The notes under the pieces were generated by a model. It was not told the DNA's origin. It was given only the letters and a program-made list of their open reading frames with translations, and did not search any database. This document shows positions 10,190-21,480 of a DNA stretch of 64,000 nt, one piece after another. The stretch covers positions 309,516,492-309,580,491 of the forward strand of contig CM037876.1 of the NCBI GenBank assembly GCA_021292165.1, read 5' to 3'. The stretch comes from Shinisaurus crocodilurus (taxonomy: Eukaryota; Chordata; Lepidosauria; Squamata; Shinisauridae). Both the position numbers and the translations under genes were made by a program. Position 1 is the first letter of the stretch. Each line of letters starts with the position of its first letter.

Positions 10190-10380
10190 CCTCTCCCCAC
10201 CGCGAACTCCACACAAACCTCCAGCTCCGAGGTCGGTCATCCGACCTCGGAGCCGCAGCCAGTGCGGTTCTTTCCACGCCAGCTGTGAGGGCAGAGGGAG
10301 GGTGCCGCAAGGTCAGAATCCCAGCTCTGACCTCCGAGCATGTTTCAGAGATCGGAGCTGGGATTCCGAACTCCCCTGTG
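10190..10380 (+). repeat. R-C GC-rich dispersed repeat
   Basis: CTCCGAGGTCGG and CCGACCTCGGAG, then CAGTGCGGTTCTTTCCACGC. The same order occurs at 40780 (plus) and 40378 (minus). GC-rich with several short internal palindromes (CCGAGGTCGG). No frame shared among copies. Confidence 0.6.
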
Positions 10381-11995
10381 ACCATCTAGCCAGAGGATTG
10401 TGCCCTAAAAGTCTGGTTTTGAACCCCTGTGTATTCAGCATGTTTGAGATGCTGAACTGGGGCTGCCATCTCTTTTTTTTCTGACAGGCTCTTCATCTTT
10501 TAACAGCTGCAGGGCAGGTAGGTATAACATAGTCCTCTTCATGCTGTACTGGTTGAATTTCACCAGTGCAGACGGGTGAGAATTTCGTTCGGTTCCCTTT
10601 TGGTAAGAACCTACCAAAATTTGCAAAATTTCACCATAAACAGGAGGATGAAAAAGAACTTGAGATTTTAAGAATTTTGAATGCAGGAGGAAGAGGAACC
10701 AAACCTGACAGATTTGTTCGTCCCTAGTCATGTGCCCCAGGAGAAAACATATCTCCGCCATATCAACTTCAGCTCTGTTTAAAAGTATTGTCCACAGCTA
10801 GACTGTTTCCACGTCAACCCCACAGTCTTCTAGAAACAGGTGAGAATTTGGGTTTGGTTCATTTTGTATAAGAATTTACCAAAATTTGCAAATGTCTTAA
10901 TATTTGGGGTGAAAGATTTTAAAAACCGGAATGCTGAGGAAAGAAAAACTGACGAATTCATCCGCCCTTACCGAGTCTTCCTATTGCAAAAATCCACAGT
11001 TTCGAAGAGTCCTTGTAATTATGGACCCATTTAGTATTTCTTGCTTAGTCATGTTTCCAAGAAGAAGTCTGCAGTGTTGTTGGGGCAGCGGGGTTAATCC
11101 ATTTCATAATCTCCTTTGATTTCCTCTTTTGCCCTAATGGTCCGGGGATGACATTGCGTTTTCCCAGCCTTGCCAGAAAGGGTGCAAAGTCATGGCAAAA
11201 GAAAAAGATTTGTTGTAGCCGTCCGAGATGGCGGCGCAGTTGGTGTTCCTCTGCTCAGAAGTAGACTTTCAGAGCAAGAAGCCTTAAGACAAACGTGGGA
11301 GGGAGGCAAGTACCATTCCATCCTATTAGAGCGCAAATAAATCATTTTGGAAATCTAAAACAAATGGGCTAAGTAGAGAGGCCTGCAGATGGGCCATCCA
11401 AATGAAGAATTAAAGGGGGGGGGATCAGCTCCTTCGAAACTGCAGATGTAAGCAGCCCATTATATAAGCAGAAAAGATTGCAACTTGCAAGCCGATGAGT
11501 AGGAGGAAGCTGAGCCCATCAAAGGCAGAGCTGCCAATCACTCCCTAAAAAAAAAAAAAAAGAAGTCCTGAGCAAACATTCTTCTTTGCTTACGTTAATA
11601 TAGAACTTGTTATGGCAACAGGGTGTCCTTTAAAAGAGAGAGATGCTTATGTCTCTTGTCTATCAGGGCTCACAGACACATTCAAAACAGCTGGAAATAT
11701 TTTTCTAATTATGTAAAAATAAAAACACTTTCAACAGAATATATAGTAATATCCCTCCAACATGTTGTGCAGCCTAAAAGAGAACAACAGCAAAAAAAAA
11801 AAGGCACATTTCATCCAGGGCGATGTACTGCAGGAATGCCCAACGCACAACCCACAAACTGATTTGGCCTCCTGGGGTTATTTTATCTGGCCCCCAACAG
11901 CCGTACCAAGTTTTAATCAAGGGATGGTTAAGAGATTGCCCACAGTTTCATTCGCTAGGAAAATAAAAATAAAGTGTATGTGTTTGTTTATTTAC
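10381..11995. other. Unassigned DNA with two related blocks
   Basis: Blocks at 10560-10730 and 10835-10980 share GTGAGAATTT, ACCAAAATTTGCAAA and GAGGAAAGAAAAACTGACG-like sequence, so they are two copies of one AT-rich repeat. 11820-11925 resembles a degraded hAT end (GGAATGCCCAAC ... GGCCCCCAACAG). No host gene seen. Confidence 0.4.
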
Positions 11996-12170
11996 TATAT
12001 TTTTAAACCACCTGATAACAAAAGTTCTCTGGGCAGATTACAAAAATCTAAAAGAATAGAACTCAATATACAACCATCTAAAAGAATAAAACACAATATC
12101 AGAACCAACAAAGTGCTGAAGTTGTCAGAAATAAAGATACTCCGCACCACATTTAAAAAGAGGGAGAGAG
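11996..12170 (-). mobile_element. L2-like LINE 3' end, antisense
   Basis: TTTTTAAACCACCTGATAAC, CTCTGGGCAGATTACAAAAA, then A-rich sequence, the complement of an L2 3' terminus of the type at 48250-48345. No coding part. Confidence 0.55.
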
Positions 12171-12399
12171 AGAGAGAAGTGTAGGATATATGCAGTACAT
12201 ACATGTACATATTTTTATGCAAAGCAGTGCCAGAGGAAAACTGGAAACTCTTTAATTCTGGGGTGGAAACTTCATTGGACCCAGAGGTCAATTTCCAAAC
12301 CTTGGAATCCGCCAGGGGCTGTACATTCCATGCCACCCAAATTGCCCCTGCCAAATTGCTGCCACCAAATTGCTGCCAAAATTCAGCAGCACTTTCAAC

Positions 12400-12660
12400 A
12401 GCGGCAAAAAAGTGAACTTGCTAATTTTACCCTTTCGAACCACTCTGTGAACCAAAGCTCACTTATCCTTCAAAATGTGCAGTTCTCCAGATTTTGCAAT
12501 GGAGTTCTGCAATCAAAAAATACATATACAAACCTGTATATTAGAGGAAATGATGTACAAAAATGCATTATATTAGGAAAATTGCTTGCAAAAAAAAAAA
12601 TGTGTGTGCTTGGCAAAAATGCATTTTATTAGGAGGAAAGTACACAGAAATCAGTGATGT
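12400..12660 (+). repeat. R-B dispersed repeat
   Basis: Contains GATTTTGCAATGGAGTTCTG, CCTGTATATTAGAGG and repeated AAAATGCATT..ATTAGGA motifs. The first part matches the complement of 18108-18300. Unclassified. Confidence 0.5.
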
Positions 12661-13289
12661 GCCGAAGAGTTTTCCTACATTTTTTTTTCAGCCATTCTCA
12701 TTCAATTTGAATAAAAGAAAGAAAGATAAATTCTCGAGGGGTAGGTTCTGGGTCCTTGCGTTTACCTGACTAATGAGGTGGCCGAGGTGTGTGCACAAGT
12801 GTCCTGTCTGTCATTGTACAGGCATCTCTCTGGCAACCTGCAGCCTCCTCAGCTTCCCACACTTCAATTAAAGCCCAGGGGGAGACATCATGAGGTGATT
12901 CCTCCCCTAGGGCTTCTTCAGATCAGGAAGTGCAGCGCAGGCAGCCTGGGAAACTGCAGAGCAATGGAGAGATGTGTAACAGAAAGATAAAAGCACACGC
13001 ACCTTGCAGTGATTAGGTATGCTCAAAAACACCTCCAAAATAAATTCAAAATAAATTATTAAATGTCCTGTGAATGAAACAGAAAAATTGAAGCCTCTTT
13101 CATGGGGAAAGAAAACTTTCAGGAGGGAACTGAAGGACAGATTTTGGTACAGCAGGCGTCCCACCTGTTCCCTGGAACTAGATTCAACACTGACCTGCAT
13201 TGCGGAGGATGCAAAACTGGGGGCAGGCTACCGACACAGTTGATGCTGTTGTCACTTGCAGCAGCAGTGCAAAAAACCAAAACCCCTTA
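12661..13289. other. Unassigned DNA
   Basis: No gene, RNA or clear repeat. Ends at the TSD of the next hAT-G element. Confidence 0.5.
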
Positions 13290-13455
13290 CAGGGCCGGTG
13301 CTACCATTAGGCCAATTAGGCAGCTGCCTAGGGCGCAGGGCTAAAGGGGGCACCAGAAACCCCTTGAAAAAAAAATACAACGCTCTCAAGTGGGAAGGGG
13401 GGGCGCTAAATATCTGATCTTGCCTAGGGCACCAAACTGCCTTCCACCAGTCCTG
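13290..13455. mobile_element. hAT-G MITE, 166-bp reference copy
   Basis: Ends CAGGGCCGGTGCTACC and CCACCAGTCCTG with perfect flanking TSD acccctta. Shows the short form best: left arm TAGGCCAATTAGGCAGCTGCC-like, an A-run, right arm GGCGCTAAATATCTGATC. Non-coding. Confidence 0.94.
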
Positions 13456-15741
13456 ACCCCTTAGGATAAAAGAAAGGAGTTGTGCGACAACCCCTGCCAA
13501 TGGCGAGCCCTATCTGCGAGAAACGGTTGGAGAATTTCTCCTCCCGCTGGAGAAATCTGGTGAAAGCACTCGCCCCAATTTCCCTGCCCACAAATAGGGT
13601 GGACAAGCTGGAGAGGCCATATGCACTAATGAAAATGCTTCTGGAGTTTCACAAGGATTTTGTTTAATTCTCAAGGTTCGAGGCAAACTGAACTTAAGGC
13701 TGAAAAAAAGGGAGAAACAGAGAGAAACTGGAACTGACAGATTCATCCATCCGGACTGGTGCATCTCATCGTCTTAGTTCCCGAGAGTCCAGTGGGATTC
13801 GCCGAGAGACCCTGTGAGTGCCGACAAGCTGGTCTCAGAAGCATCCTTCTCATAGACACTCTGCGCGTGATCGGCATTTTGGAGCCCCTGCCGGGCGCTT
13901 CCTCTTTCCCCTCGGATTCCCTAGGCTTCCCAGGAAAAGGTCTTGCCGTGATCACTGTAGCCTGCCTGATTTCGTCTGCCCACTTTTGTGTGCTCTTTTC
14001 CTGTATTCTCACTTCCAGTAGACTCTGCCCAATAAAGCCCAGCAAGCTCAAAAAAGCATCAGCTCCTGGCTGGAGGTACTGCCTCCAGAGTACAAATGCT
14101 GCCATAGGCGGGCACCAACACCAGCCTCTGGAAATTGCCAGCGCCAGCACGGCCCGGAGGACCAGCACGGCCCGCCCAGTAAGGACTGATCTCTGTTTGG
14201 TTGAGGCACAGCATGTTCCTGTGAGGTGGGGCTGATCTCGAATGCTGCCGCTGGCCCCCTTTAATATCTAGGTGGTGTGTGAAAGCTACTGGTCAGTACT
14301 GGTGTTAGTTCAGTTGGGTGGGTTTGAGTTAGTGCTGTGCCAAAAGCTTACCCTCCGTGCACCCACACTTTCCCTTGGTCTTTCAGGCCCAAATCCAGAT
14401 AGGGAGGGTGGAGTTTCTGGGGCCAGCAAAGATACCCCATGTTTGCCTGGTCCTAAACTGCTTTATGAAGCATCTGAACCTTACTGTATTAGGAAAGGAA
14501 TCCTCCTGTGAATTGACCCATGCCTGTTTGTTGCTTGTAAGCCAGCACAATTTGTGACATTGTGCAACATCATGACTGATCACAAGGCACATCTGTTAAG
14601 GCATCGGCCTTAGCTTCCAATTTCCTGGCTTTGTGGAGCCTGAGCCAACATGAGATCGCTTTAACTCTGGTCTTAAACCAGCAGGTTTCTTGATAATTGA
14701 ATGTCCCTGGTAATTAAAAAGGAAATTTATTATTACAGTGTTCAGTGGATGGGGGACCTAAAATGCAAAACACAAACAAGTCATTAACTGAGTTGATGTG
14801 TACAAATGAATAGTTACGCTCAGAAAAGGTTAGGTACTTCTGCACAGGATTCCAGCATAGTTTTTTTCCCCCTTTTCCTCCCTCTCTTCATGAGTGCTCT
14901 GCCAAACATTGAGACTGAGTTGACAGTTTCCCCGGCCGGCTACCCCTCCCCTACTGTCAGATTGCTGACAGGAACAGTAGAATTCAAAACACTGAAGTAC
15001 TGGCAACACATTCTAGCCTCAGAGTGAAACTGAGGATGCCCGACATAACTTTGCCAGCAGTTGCTGCCATAGTCTTTTAAAGGGTAGGAAAACCTTGATA
15101 ACTTCTGCTCAGAAGTTCACCAAACCAATGAAAGGCACACCTCCTCAACACGGCTGAATGAAGTACATCGGCAGATTCCCCCTAGAATTTGAAAGAATGT
15201 ATGATATATGCCATGCCACAGGTTGGAGTAAAAAGCACAAATGTGTCCATTTTCAGCACTTTTTAACTTGCTGAATATGTGGCAATTTGTGTTGGATTGG
15301 TTTGAAAATTTGCAGCATTTTGAGTTAGCTCAACAGGTGTCATTTTTATAAGCAGTAGAATTTTGAGGCTTATAATGCCAGAACTATTTGTGGGGGGGGG
15401 AATGGGGGGGCAACTCCCCCTTTAATAAACTCAAGCCTGCTGAAATGAAACTGAAAAATTAACTTCCTTGCTGCAACAAAAAGAATCCATATCCATTCTG
15501 GGGCGGTAGACGCTGAATTCCTAGGTCAGGTTTCTCAAACCTCATTCGCTTGTGTCCATGATCAAATTTGTGCTCGCACCTGCGTTTCATTTAAAGGTTA
15601 CAACCAGCCCATTAACCTCTGTTCTTGCCACTTAGGGGGAGGTGTATGAATATAAATTGTGTGGTTTCAAAGACCTCTGCTAACTGAATGTGTATATATT
15701 GCAGAGAGAGAAAATACATTTGACTCTGCCCAGGATTTGAT
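13456..15741. other. Unassigned DNA, 2.3 kb
   Basis: The longest frame (141 aa, minus strand, 13743-14168) and its plus-strand shadow have no recognisable domain, no splice context and ordinary composition. I recognise no transposon. It may include ancient repeats or unique sequence. Confidence 0.45.
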
Positions 15742-15759
15742 TGCTCAACCAGATCATTA

Positions 15760-16012
15760 CAGTAATACCTTGGATTGCAAGTAACTTGGTCTGAGAGCGT
15801 TTTGCAAGTCAAGCAATTTTTTAAAATAAATTTTGACTTGATAAACAAGCGACGTCTTGCAATACAAGTGTAGGGATGTAACCGCTCGCCTCGAGTGGGC
15901 AGGGCCAAAATCGGTCCCGCTCACGCCCACCAGAGACTCGCTTTGATATAAGAGTGTTTTGGATTACAAGCACGGTTCCAGAACGAATTATGCTTGCAAC
16001 CCAAGGTATTAC
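15760..16012. mobile_element. Tc1/mariner (pogo/Tigger-like) MITE
   Basis: Starts TA|CAGTAATACCTTGGATTGC and ends CCAAGGTATTACA, complementary ends. TA precedes it; the right TA is lost in the TCA microsatellite. Two more copies at 49024 and 56382 share GCGACGTCTTGC or its complement. Confidence 0.75.
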
Positions 16013-16019
16013 ATCATCA

Positions 16020-16054
<35 letters not shown>
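16013..16054 (+). repeat. (TCA)n(ATT)n microsatellite, probable L1 tail
   Basis: Four TCA/CAT then about eleven ATT units at the 3' end of the antisense L1, so it probably began as the L1 tail. Confidence 0.8.
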
Positions 16055-16059
<5 letters not shown>

Positions 16060-16227
16060 TTTTTTACAAATTTTATTTAAATTTTAACATATATACTACA
16101 AAATATATAAACATATAAATTAGACAACAAACGCACACAAAAACCCAAATAATAATAATAAGTGCACACACACCCCACCGAGACCAAATAACTACATAAC
16201 TATTCACCCTTCCAAAATTGTAATGAC

Positions 16228-16385
16228 TCATAGATCATAGAGTTGGAAGGGGAGTACAAGGCCATCGAGCCCAACCCCCTGCTCAATGCAGGAAACTAGA
16301 GGAGGGGTCTCCCATCCAAGTAACAACCAGGATTGACCCTGCTTAGCTTTCCACACTCAGACAAGCTGAGCCAGCGTGAGCCACA
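16228..16385 (-). mobile_element. 5S-SINE (5S rRNA head, CR1-A tail)
   Basis: From left: the CR1-A 3' end in antisense (AGTTGGAAGGGG, CCATCGAGCCCAACCCCCTG), then GTCTCCCATCCAAGTAACAA and CAGGATTGACCCTGCTTAGC, complementary to the 5S rRNA internal promoter. The head ends in GCTGAGCCAGCGTGAGCC. About 158 bp. Inserted in the L1. Confidence 0.85.
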
Positions 16386-16773
16386 TGCTCTTGTGAAGGT
16401 GTACACCTTTTCCCCCTTAATAAAACAAAATCTACAAATGCTCTCCATATATCTTTAAAATCATTTCGATTGAATAATCCCCTTTTAACTTTAATACTAC
16501 ACACGTTAATTTATCATCAATAGCAATATCCCATACCTCTTTATACCATTCCTCTGTTTGATAATCACATTGCATTTTCCATTTTCTACGTATCATTAAC
16601 CTTGCTGCTGTCAATAAGTTTGTAATTAAATCTTTAGTATCTTGAGTACAATAAACCTTATCGTAAATTGATAGTAATGCCTCTAATGCCTCTAGGACAT
16701 ACCTCTAAGTTTACACCAGTTATTTCATTTATCTCTTTGAATACTATTTGCCAAAATTTCTGCTCAACCAGAT

Positions 16774-17007
16774 CTGAGGTTGTATAAGGGGATTTCCCCC
16801 GAAATCAGATTGGACAGTGATTTTGGAGGGAGTTGCTTTCCCCATGCAAGTGTGAAGATTAAGTCATCTCAGGGCCAAACTAGAGGAGACATTGGTGATC
16901 CAGGAACATATCACCTTTCCCTTTAAATTTCTTGTATGCGTTTTTTTGCAAGTGATTTCCCTAATATAATTCAATTTTGATGTTATGTTTGTGTGCTCTT
17001 TTTCCTA
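16774..17007. other. Unassigned DNA with R-B-like end
   Basis: Bases 16920-17005 show TTTGCAAGTGATTTCCCTAA and TAATATAATTC motifs of R-B type. Nothing else seen. Confidence 0.35.
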
Positions 17008-18107
17008 ATCATCATCATCATCAGGCGATCACTCGTGACCAAGTAAGATTGTCTTCCGGGATAAAAGGAGGAAATTCTAAAGAAGATTGTGTAGACTCTA
17101 GCAATGGGTCCGTAAGTGACTGTGGAGGCCAATTCTAGATCCACACAGCTTCCCACAGTGAGGACACAGGTTACCAGATAGAAGATGGTCCTGTAAAGGA
17201 TTCATTTGACGTGCTTTTCGCTTAGCACGTTTCTCCCTTTCACCTTGCACTCGGGCTTCTTCAAAGTCCATGGAACCTTTGTGAAAGGCCAACCTCCATT
17301 TAGATCGTTCATGGGCCAGAGCTTCCCAGTTTTCGATGTTTATATTGCATTTTTTTAGATTAGCCTCATGAACATCTTTAAACCTCTTATATTGACCACC
17401 GATATTCCGCTTTCCATCCTTGAGTTGGGAGTAAAGTAACTGCTTTGGGAGACGGCAGTCAGGCATTCGAACAACATGACCGGTCCACTGAAGTTGGCGT
17501 TGAAGGATCATTTTTTCAATGCTAGTAGTCTTTGCTTCTTCCAGTACACTGACATTTGTTCGTCTATCTTCCCAAGTAATTCGCAGGATTTTCCGGAGGC
17601 AACGTTGATGAAACCTTTCAAGGAGGTGGAAGTGACGTTTATAGATAGTCCATGTTTCGCAGGCATACAATAAAGTTGGTAATACAATGGCTTCATAAAC
17701 CAGTGTTTTGGTCTTCTTACAAATATCCCGATCCTCGAACACTCTATGTTTCATTCGAGAAAATGCGGCACTTGCGGAGCTCAAACGATGCTGGATTTCA
17801 CTGTCGATGTTAGCTGTAACAGAAAGATAGCTGCCAAGATAGAGAAAATGATCGACATTTTCCAGTATTGTCCCGCCAAGCTGGATAGATGGCATCACCA
17901 AAGGGTTAGCTTGCACTTGCTGATGAAGCACTTTGGTCTTTTTGATGTTAAGTGAGAGACCAAGTTTTTCGTATGCTTCTGCAAAAGCATTTAGGATAGT
18001 TTGGAGATCATCCTCTGAATGTGCGGAGACCACATTATCATCAGCATACTGAAGTTCCACAACGGAGGTTGTAATTACCTTACCTTTTGCTTTCAGCCTG
18101 CTGAGAT
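17008..18107 (-). mobile_element. LINE-Z ORF2 fragment including RT YADD motif
   Basis: Longest copy. A 385-residue frame (17098-18255, minus), of which about residues 51-385 are LINE-Z. In order: RT motif C YADD (residues 70-73), SEDDLQTILNAFAEAYEKLG, SLNIKKTKVLHQ, YLGSYLS, then the CETWTIYKRH block, QWTGHVVRM, a basic stretch and the CX2C-X12-HX3H finger at about 364-384. The finger's last two residues are HC where other copies have HR. No stop or frameshift over more than 1 kb. The 3' end is at left, ending in (TCA)n on the plus strand. The first 50 residues come from neighbouring R-B sequence. Lacks endonuclease and most of RT. Confidence 0.88.
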
Positions 18108-18300
18108 TATACAGGTTGTGGCACACATTTTTTGATTGGGCAACTCCATTGCAAAATTCAAAGAAGAGTGAATTTTGAAGAATAACTGAGTTCCGATTCG
18201 CATGCTGCTTTGAAAGTGCAAAATTAGGTACCGGTAAGTCTGCATTAAAATGCAAACAGAATTTCCCTCCAACTCCAATTGCTGCGTGTCCCCATTAAAA
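18108..18300 (-). repeat. R-B dispersed repeat
   Basis: Complement contains GAATTTTGCAATGGAGTTGC and AATCAAAAAATGTG followed by ACAACCTGTATAAT, matching 12400-12560. It abuts the truncated end of LINE-Z. Confidence 0.5.
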
Positions 18301-19329
18301 TAATAGCCTCTGAAGCAACTCAGTGAGCTTGCGTTTGACATGTGTTTCTCTGCTTTCAATTGCATATGTTGCAATTTACTGTTTGCCATCCTGAGCCTTT
18401 GAGGCAGGGATGGTTAGAAATGTGAACGAATAAATAAATATTGACCCACGTTGGTTAAATCAAGGGAAATGTTGCTGGTGGTCCAAATTTCCTGTAGACA
18501 CTGCTGGCTTCTTAAGGGAGCATGAATTACCTACCCCTCATGGGACCGGAAAGGTGGTTTCACAGCATCTTTGCTTTAAAGGCCACCATCTGTAGGATGG
18601 TGAAATGAGGTGGGTTGTTATTTCTCCGCCCCCTTAGAAGGCTGCCTATAACTCTTGGCGTGCCCATCTAAATATTTCCTGCACAGGACTGAATATATTA
18701 CAGGAGTTTCTTTCTTTCTAATCCTCCGCTGGTTTTGGCTGGGCCGCTCTGTTTATTGAAACAGGCATTTGAGCATGTTGGTTGCTGCATCTGTGAGTTG
18801 CATTGCAAACTCGACACCCCCCTAAAAAAAAAAAAAAAAAACAGCAACCAAAAGAAGACCTTTTTTTGGTAGGGGGGGGCTTGTTTTGCTTTTGGATCGG
18901 TTCTCAGAAGCGATGGGGCAACGCAAGTGTCATTCTCCTTTGCTATATTTTTTAATTTATTGTATGTTTCATTAGGTACAGTGGTGAGATACAGGGCCGC
19001 TCGCTAGGCAAGAGTGCTGGCGGTAATCGAGAGAAGGGAAGGAAGCATTCAGGCTGGTGGGGAGAAGCTCTATCCTGATAAGATGGAGGCGCTACTGGTG
19101 GGTGGATCACCCCGTGCCAGGAGTTGGTGATATCATTGCTGCGTGCCTGTGTTATTACTCACTCTCGGGGGAGGTTCTCCAGTAAAGCGAGAGCTCCCTG
19201 CTTCAGTCTTGCTTTGCAACACAGCAACTGGGTCGTGGTGTGCTCATACGTGCACCGCCGCCAGCCCAGGCCACGAGGAAGGTGTTGCCAAACTGAACAG
19301 GCGCCAAAGCTTGAACGTATTTGTGTATT
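18301..19329. other. Unassigned DNA
   Basis: Poly-A near 18823-18841, no recognisable gene or transposon. Short frames are not convincing. Confidence 0.5.
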
Positions 19330-19940
19330 AATATTATTTATTTAAAATATCTATCTATAGTCCACCTTTCAGGGCAGGAGCCCTCCCAAGGCGGTGTACA
19401 ACAGTAAAATGCATAAAATAAAAATTCGTAATGAAAAGAAACGATGCATGCGGTGATAAAAGCAGCAAAAGTTCCACAAAACATCGGCAAAAGATGGAGC
19501 CTACAACACAGCCGCAGCTATAAAAATGCAGTCTGATAAAACATAATCAGGGGAAGGCCAAAGTAAAGAAGTAAGTCTTCAGAACTTTCTTAAAAGGTCT
19601 GCAACGATGGGGGGCCTGGCACAGCCCTGGTGGCAATTTATGCCAGAGGTGTAGGGCCACTGCAGAAAAGGCCCTCTCATCTGCTCACCCACCAAACTGC
19701 CCTCACAGGTGGACAAGTTAAAAAGGGCCTTTCTTGCTGATCTTAAAATACAGGCAGGCTGATAGGGGGGAAGGCAGTCCTTGATGTAAATTTGGTCCCG
19801 ACCCATTTAAGGCTTTAAAGCTCAAAACCAGCACTTTAAATTGGGCTCAGAAACACACTGGTAACCAGTGCAGCTTGTGCCATTGAAACCTCTGGTGCTG
19901 GATGCAGAGGGTCATCACGACTCGAGCAGCAGAAGACAAC
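19330..19940 (-). mobile_element. L2-like LINE 3' fragment
   Basis: Minus-strand translation gives AARVVMT, then HKLHWLPVCF (frame 19847-20191), then ACILRSARKAL (frame 19579-19806), the standard L2 C-terminal order, with frameshifts. The 3' UTR at left ends with the complement of GTACACCGCCTTGGGAGGG and an AT-rich tail. Dead copy. Confidence 0.8.
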
Positions 19941-20102
19941 AGTGTGGGCCTTGCTCTTCCGCACGAGGACATCCAAGGCATTGTGCTTCCGCCAGTATAC
20001 CCAGCGAGTGGCATGACAGGCTTCTCAGCAGGTCTACAAGATCCTGAGGCTGCAACATGGCTTTCCCTGTGCAAAGTTCTTGCCTGAGTTGCTTGCATCT
20101 GG

Positions 20103-20145
<43 letters not shown>

Positions 20146-20348
20146 GCTTTGCATGCTTTGAATGCATGCTGCTCTTGATCCTGTAAGGCAAGACAGTCTT
20201 ATGATTGTCTGCATATTGCAGATATAGGGCCTCTGGGGCTAAGAGACGGGACTTGATTAAGGCTATGCAGTTCAGAACAAAAGCACGTTATGATAAACCA
20301 GGGGAGGAGATCCCTTTTCCATGTCAAGGTCTGCATTACCTCAGTTGC
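19941..20348. other. Unassigned DNA with (AAT)n microsatellite
   Basis: (AAT)n at about 20104-20145. The rest is unassigned. Confidence 0.5.
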
Positions 20349-20562
20349 AGCCAGTGTGGCCTAGTGGTTAGAGCGTTGGCCCTGGGACTCGGGAGATCCG
20401 GGTTCGAGTCCCCATTTGGCCACGAAGCTCACTGGGCGACTCTGGGGCAGTCACGGACTCTCAGCCTCACCTACCTCACAGGGTTGTTGTGAGGTTGAAG
20501 CGGGGAGGAGGATTATGTAAGCCGCCTTGGGTTTCTTGCAGGAAAAAAAGGCAGGATATTTT
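20349..20562 (+). mobile_element. tSINE-1, full length
   Basis: GCCAGTGTGGCCTAGTGGTT head, B-box-like GGTTCGAGTCCCC (closest to a canonical tRNA B box in this window), tail GCCTTGGGTTTCTTGCAGG. Tail-to-tail with the next entry. Confidence 0.92.
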
Positions 20563-20685
20563 ATTTTATTTATTTATTTATTATATTTATACCCCGCCTT
20601 TTTTCCTGCAAGGAACCCAAGGCGGCTTACATAATCCTCCTCCTCCTCCTCCTCTCCATTTTATCCTCACAACAACCCTGTGAGG
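20563..20685 (-). mobile_element. tSINE-1, 3' half, truncated
   Basis: TTTATACCCCGCCTTTTTTC, then GGAACCCAAGGCGGCTTAC and up to AACAACCCTGTGAGG. A hairpin-MITE abuts it, and the SINE does not resume beyond the MITE. Confidence 0.85.
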
Positions 20686-20820
20686 CAGTGTTCTCCAACC
20701 TTGGGTCCCCAGATGTTTTTGGCCTACAACTCCCAGCATGCCCCAGCCAGCATAGCTGGCTGGGGCATGCTGGGAGTTGTAGGCCAAAAACATCTGGGGA
20801 CCCAAGGTTGGAGAATACTG
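20686..20820. mobile_element. hairpin-MITE 1, 135 bp
   Basis: Near-perfect hairpin, CAGTGTTCTCC to GGAGAATACTG. TSD ctgtgagg and ctgtgaga, 7 of 8. Inserted into a tSINE. Confidence 0.92.
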
Positions 20821-21480
20821 CTGTGAGAGATATAAATAAAATAAATAAAATAAATAAATAAAATAAATTATAAATAAATAAATGAAGCCTGTCAGGGTCC
20901 ACATTCCAGCAGAGGTGCATGGCCTGGGGAGAGGCCAGAGGAGGTCTAGACTGAGAGGCCTAGAGGTCCACATTTGTGCCACAGGCTGGCTGTTCCCCAA
21001 ACCTTCAATAAACAAACACTTTAAAAATAATAAAAAAAGCCTGCTTAAAACACAGAAGTGTCTAAGAAAAAGCAGCCATGGGGCCCTGATCCAGAGAATA
21101 TGCCCCCCCAATCTTGATTCCCGATGAAATCAGCATGCGGTTTGCAACTTCGGAAATCTGAATTGGGAGCACGTTCCAGATCAGGGCTCCACACCTGTTT
21201 CTCTCTCCCCCCCCCCCATAATAAAAGTAGCCAATATGAGCACACTGCTATTAATTTTTTTTAAAAAAAATGTTTGTTGCAATGTGTAGGTTTGGGCTGA
21301 TTTCATAGATGACCAAGCAGTGAGATTCTGAGTTGGATCTTCCTGCCTCACAGCTCAACTGGTCTCAGCTGCTACACAGCAGCACACAGGATGGAGGCAG
21401 GTTTCCAGTGGTGAAAGCCAGGTATGGAGTAACAGCACAAATTTCATGCTGGGAAAGGAGTACCGTTGCAAGCTATAAGC
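20821..21480. other. Unassigned DNA
   Basis: (AAATA)-rich to 20885, poly-C near 21210, otherwise no gene or recognised repeat. Confidence 0.5.

Larger units (their letters stand above)
15742..16773 (-). mobile_element. L1 LINE 3' fragment with 14-bp TSD
   Basis: TGCTCAACCAGATC occurs at 15742-15755 and 16761-16774, a clean L1-type TSD. Inside, on the minus strand, a frame at 16432-16614 reads AARLMIRRKWKMQ...QTEEWYKEVWDIA...DDKLTC, the L1 ORF2 C-terminal pattern. A 3' UTR and an (ATT)n-type tail follow. 5'-truncated; frames broken upstream. Two later elements sit inside: a mariner MITE in the tail and a 5S-SINE in the 3' UTR. Confidence 0.78.

Noticed and set aside
20349..20420. Functional tRNA gene at SINE heads
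   Set aside because: A- and B-box-like motifs are present, but the sequence does not fold as an intact cloverleaf by eye and continues into a SINE body.
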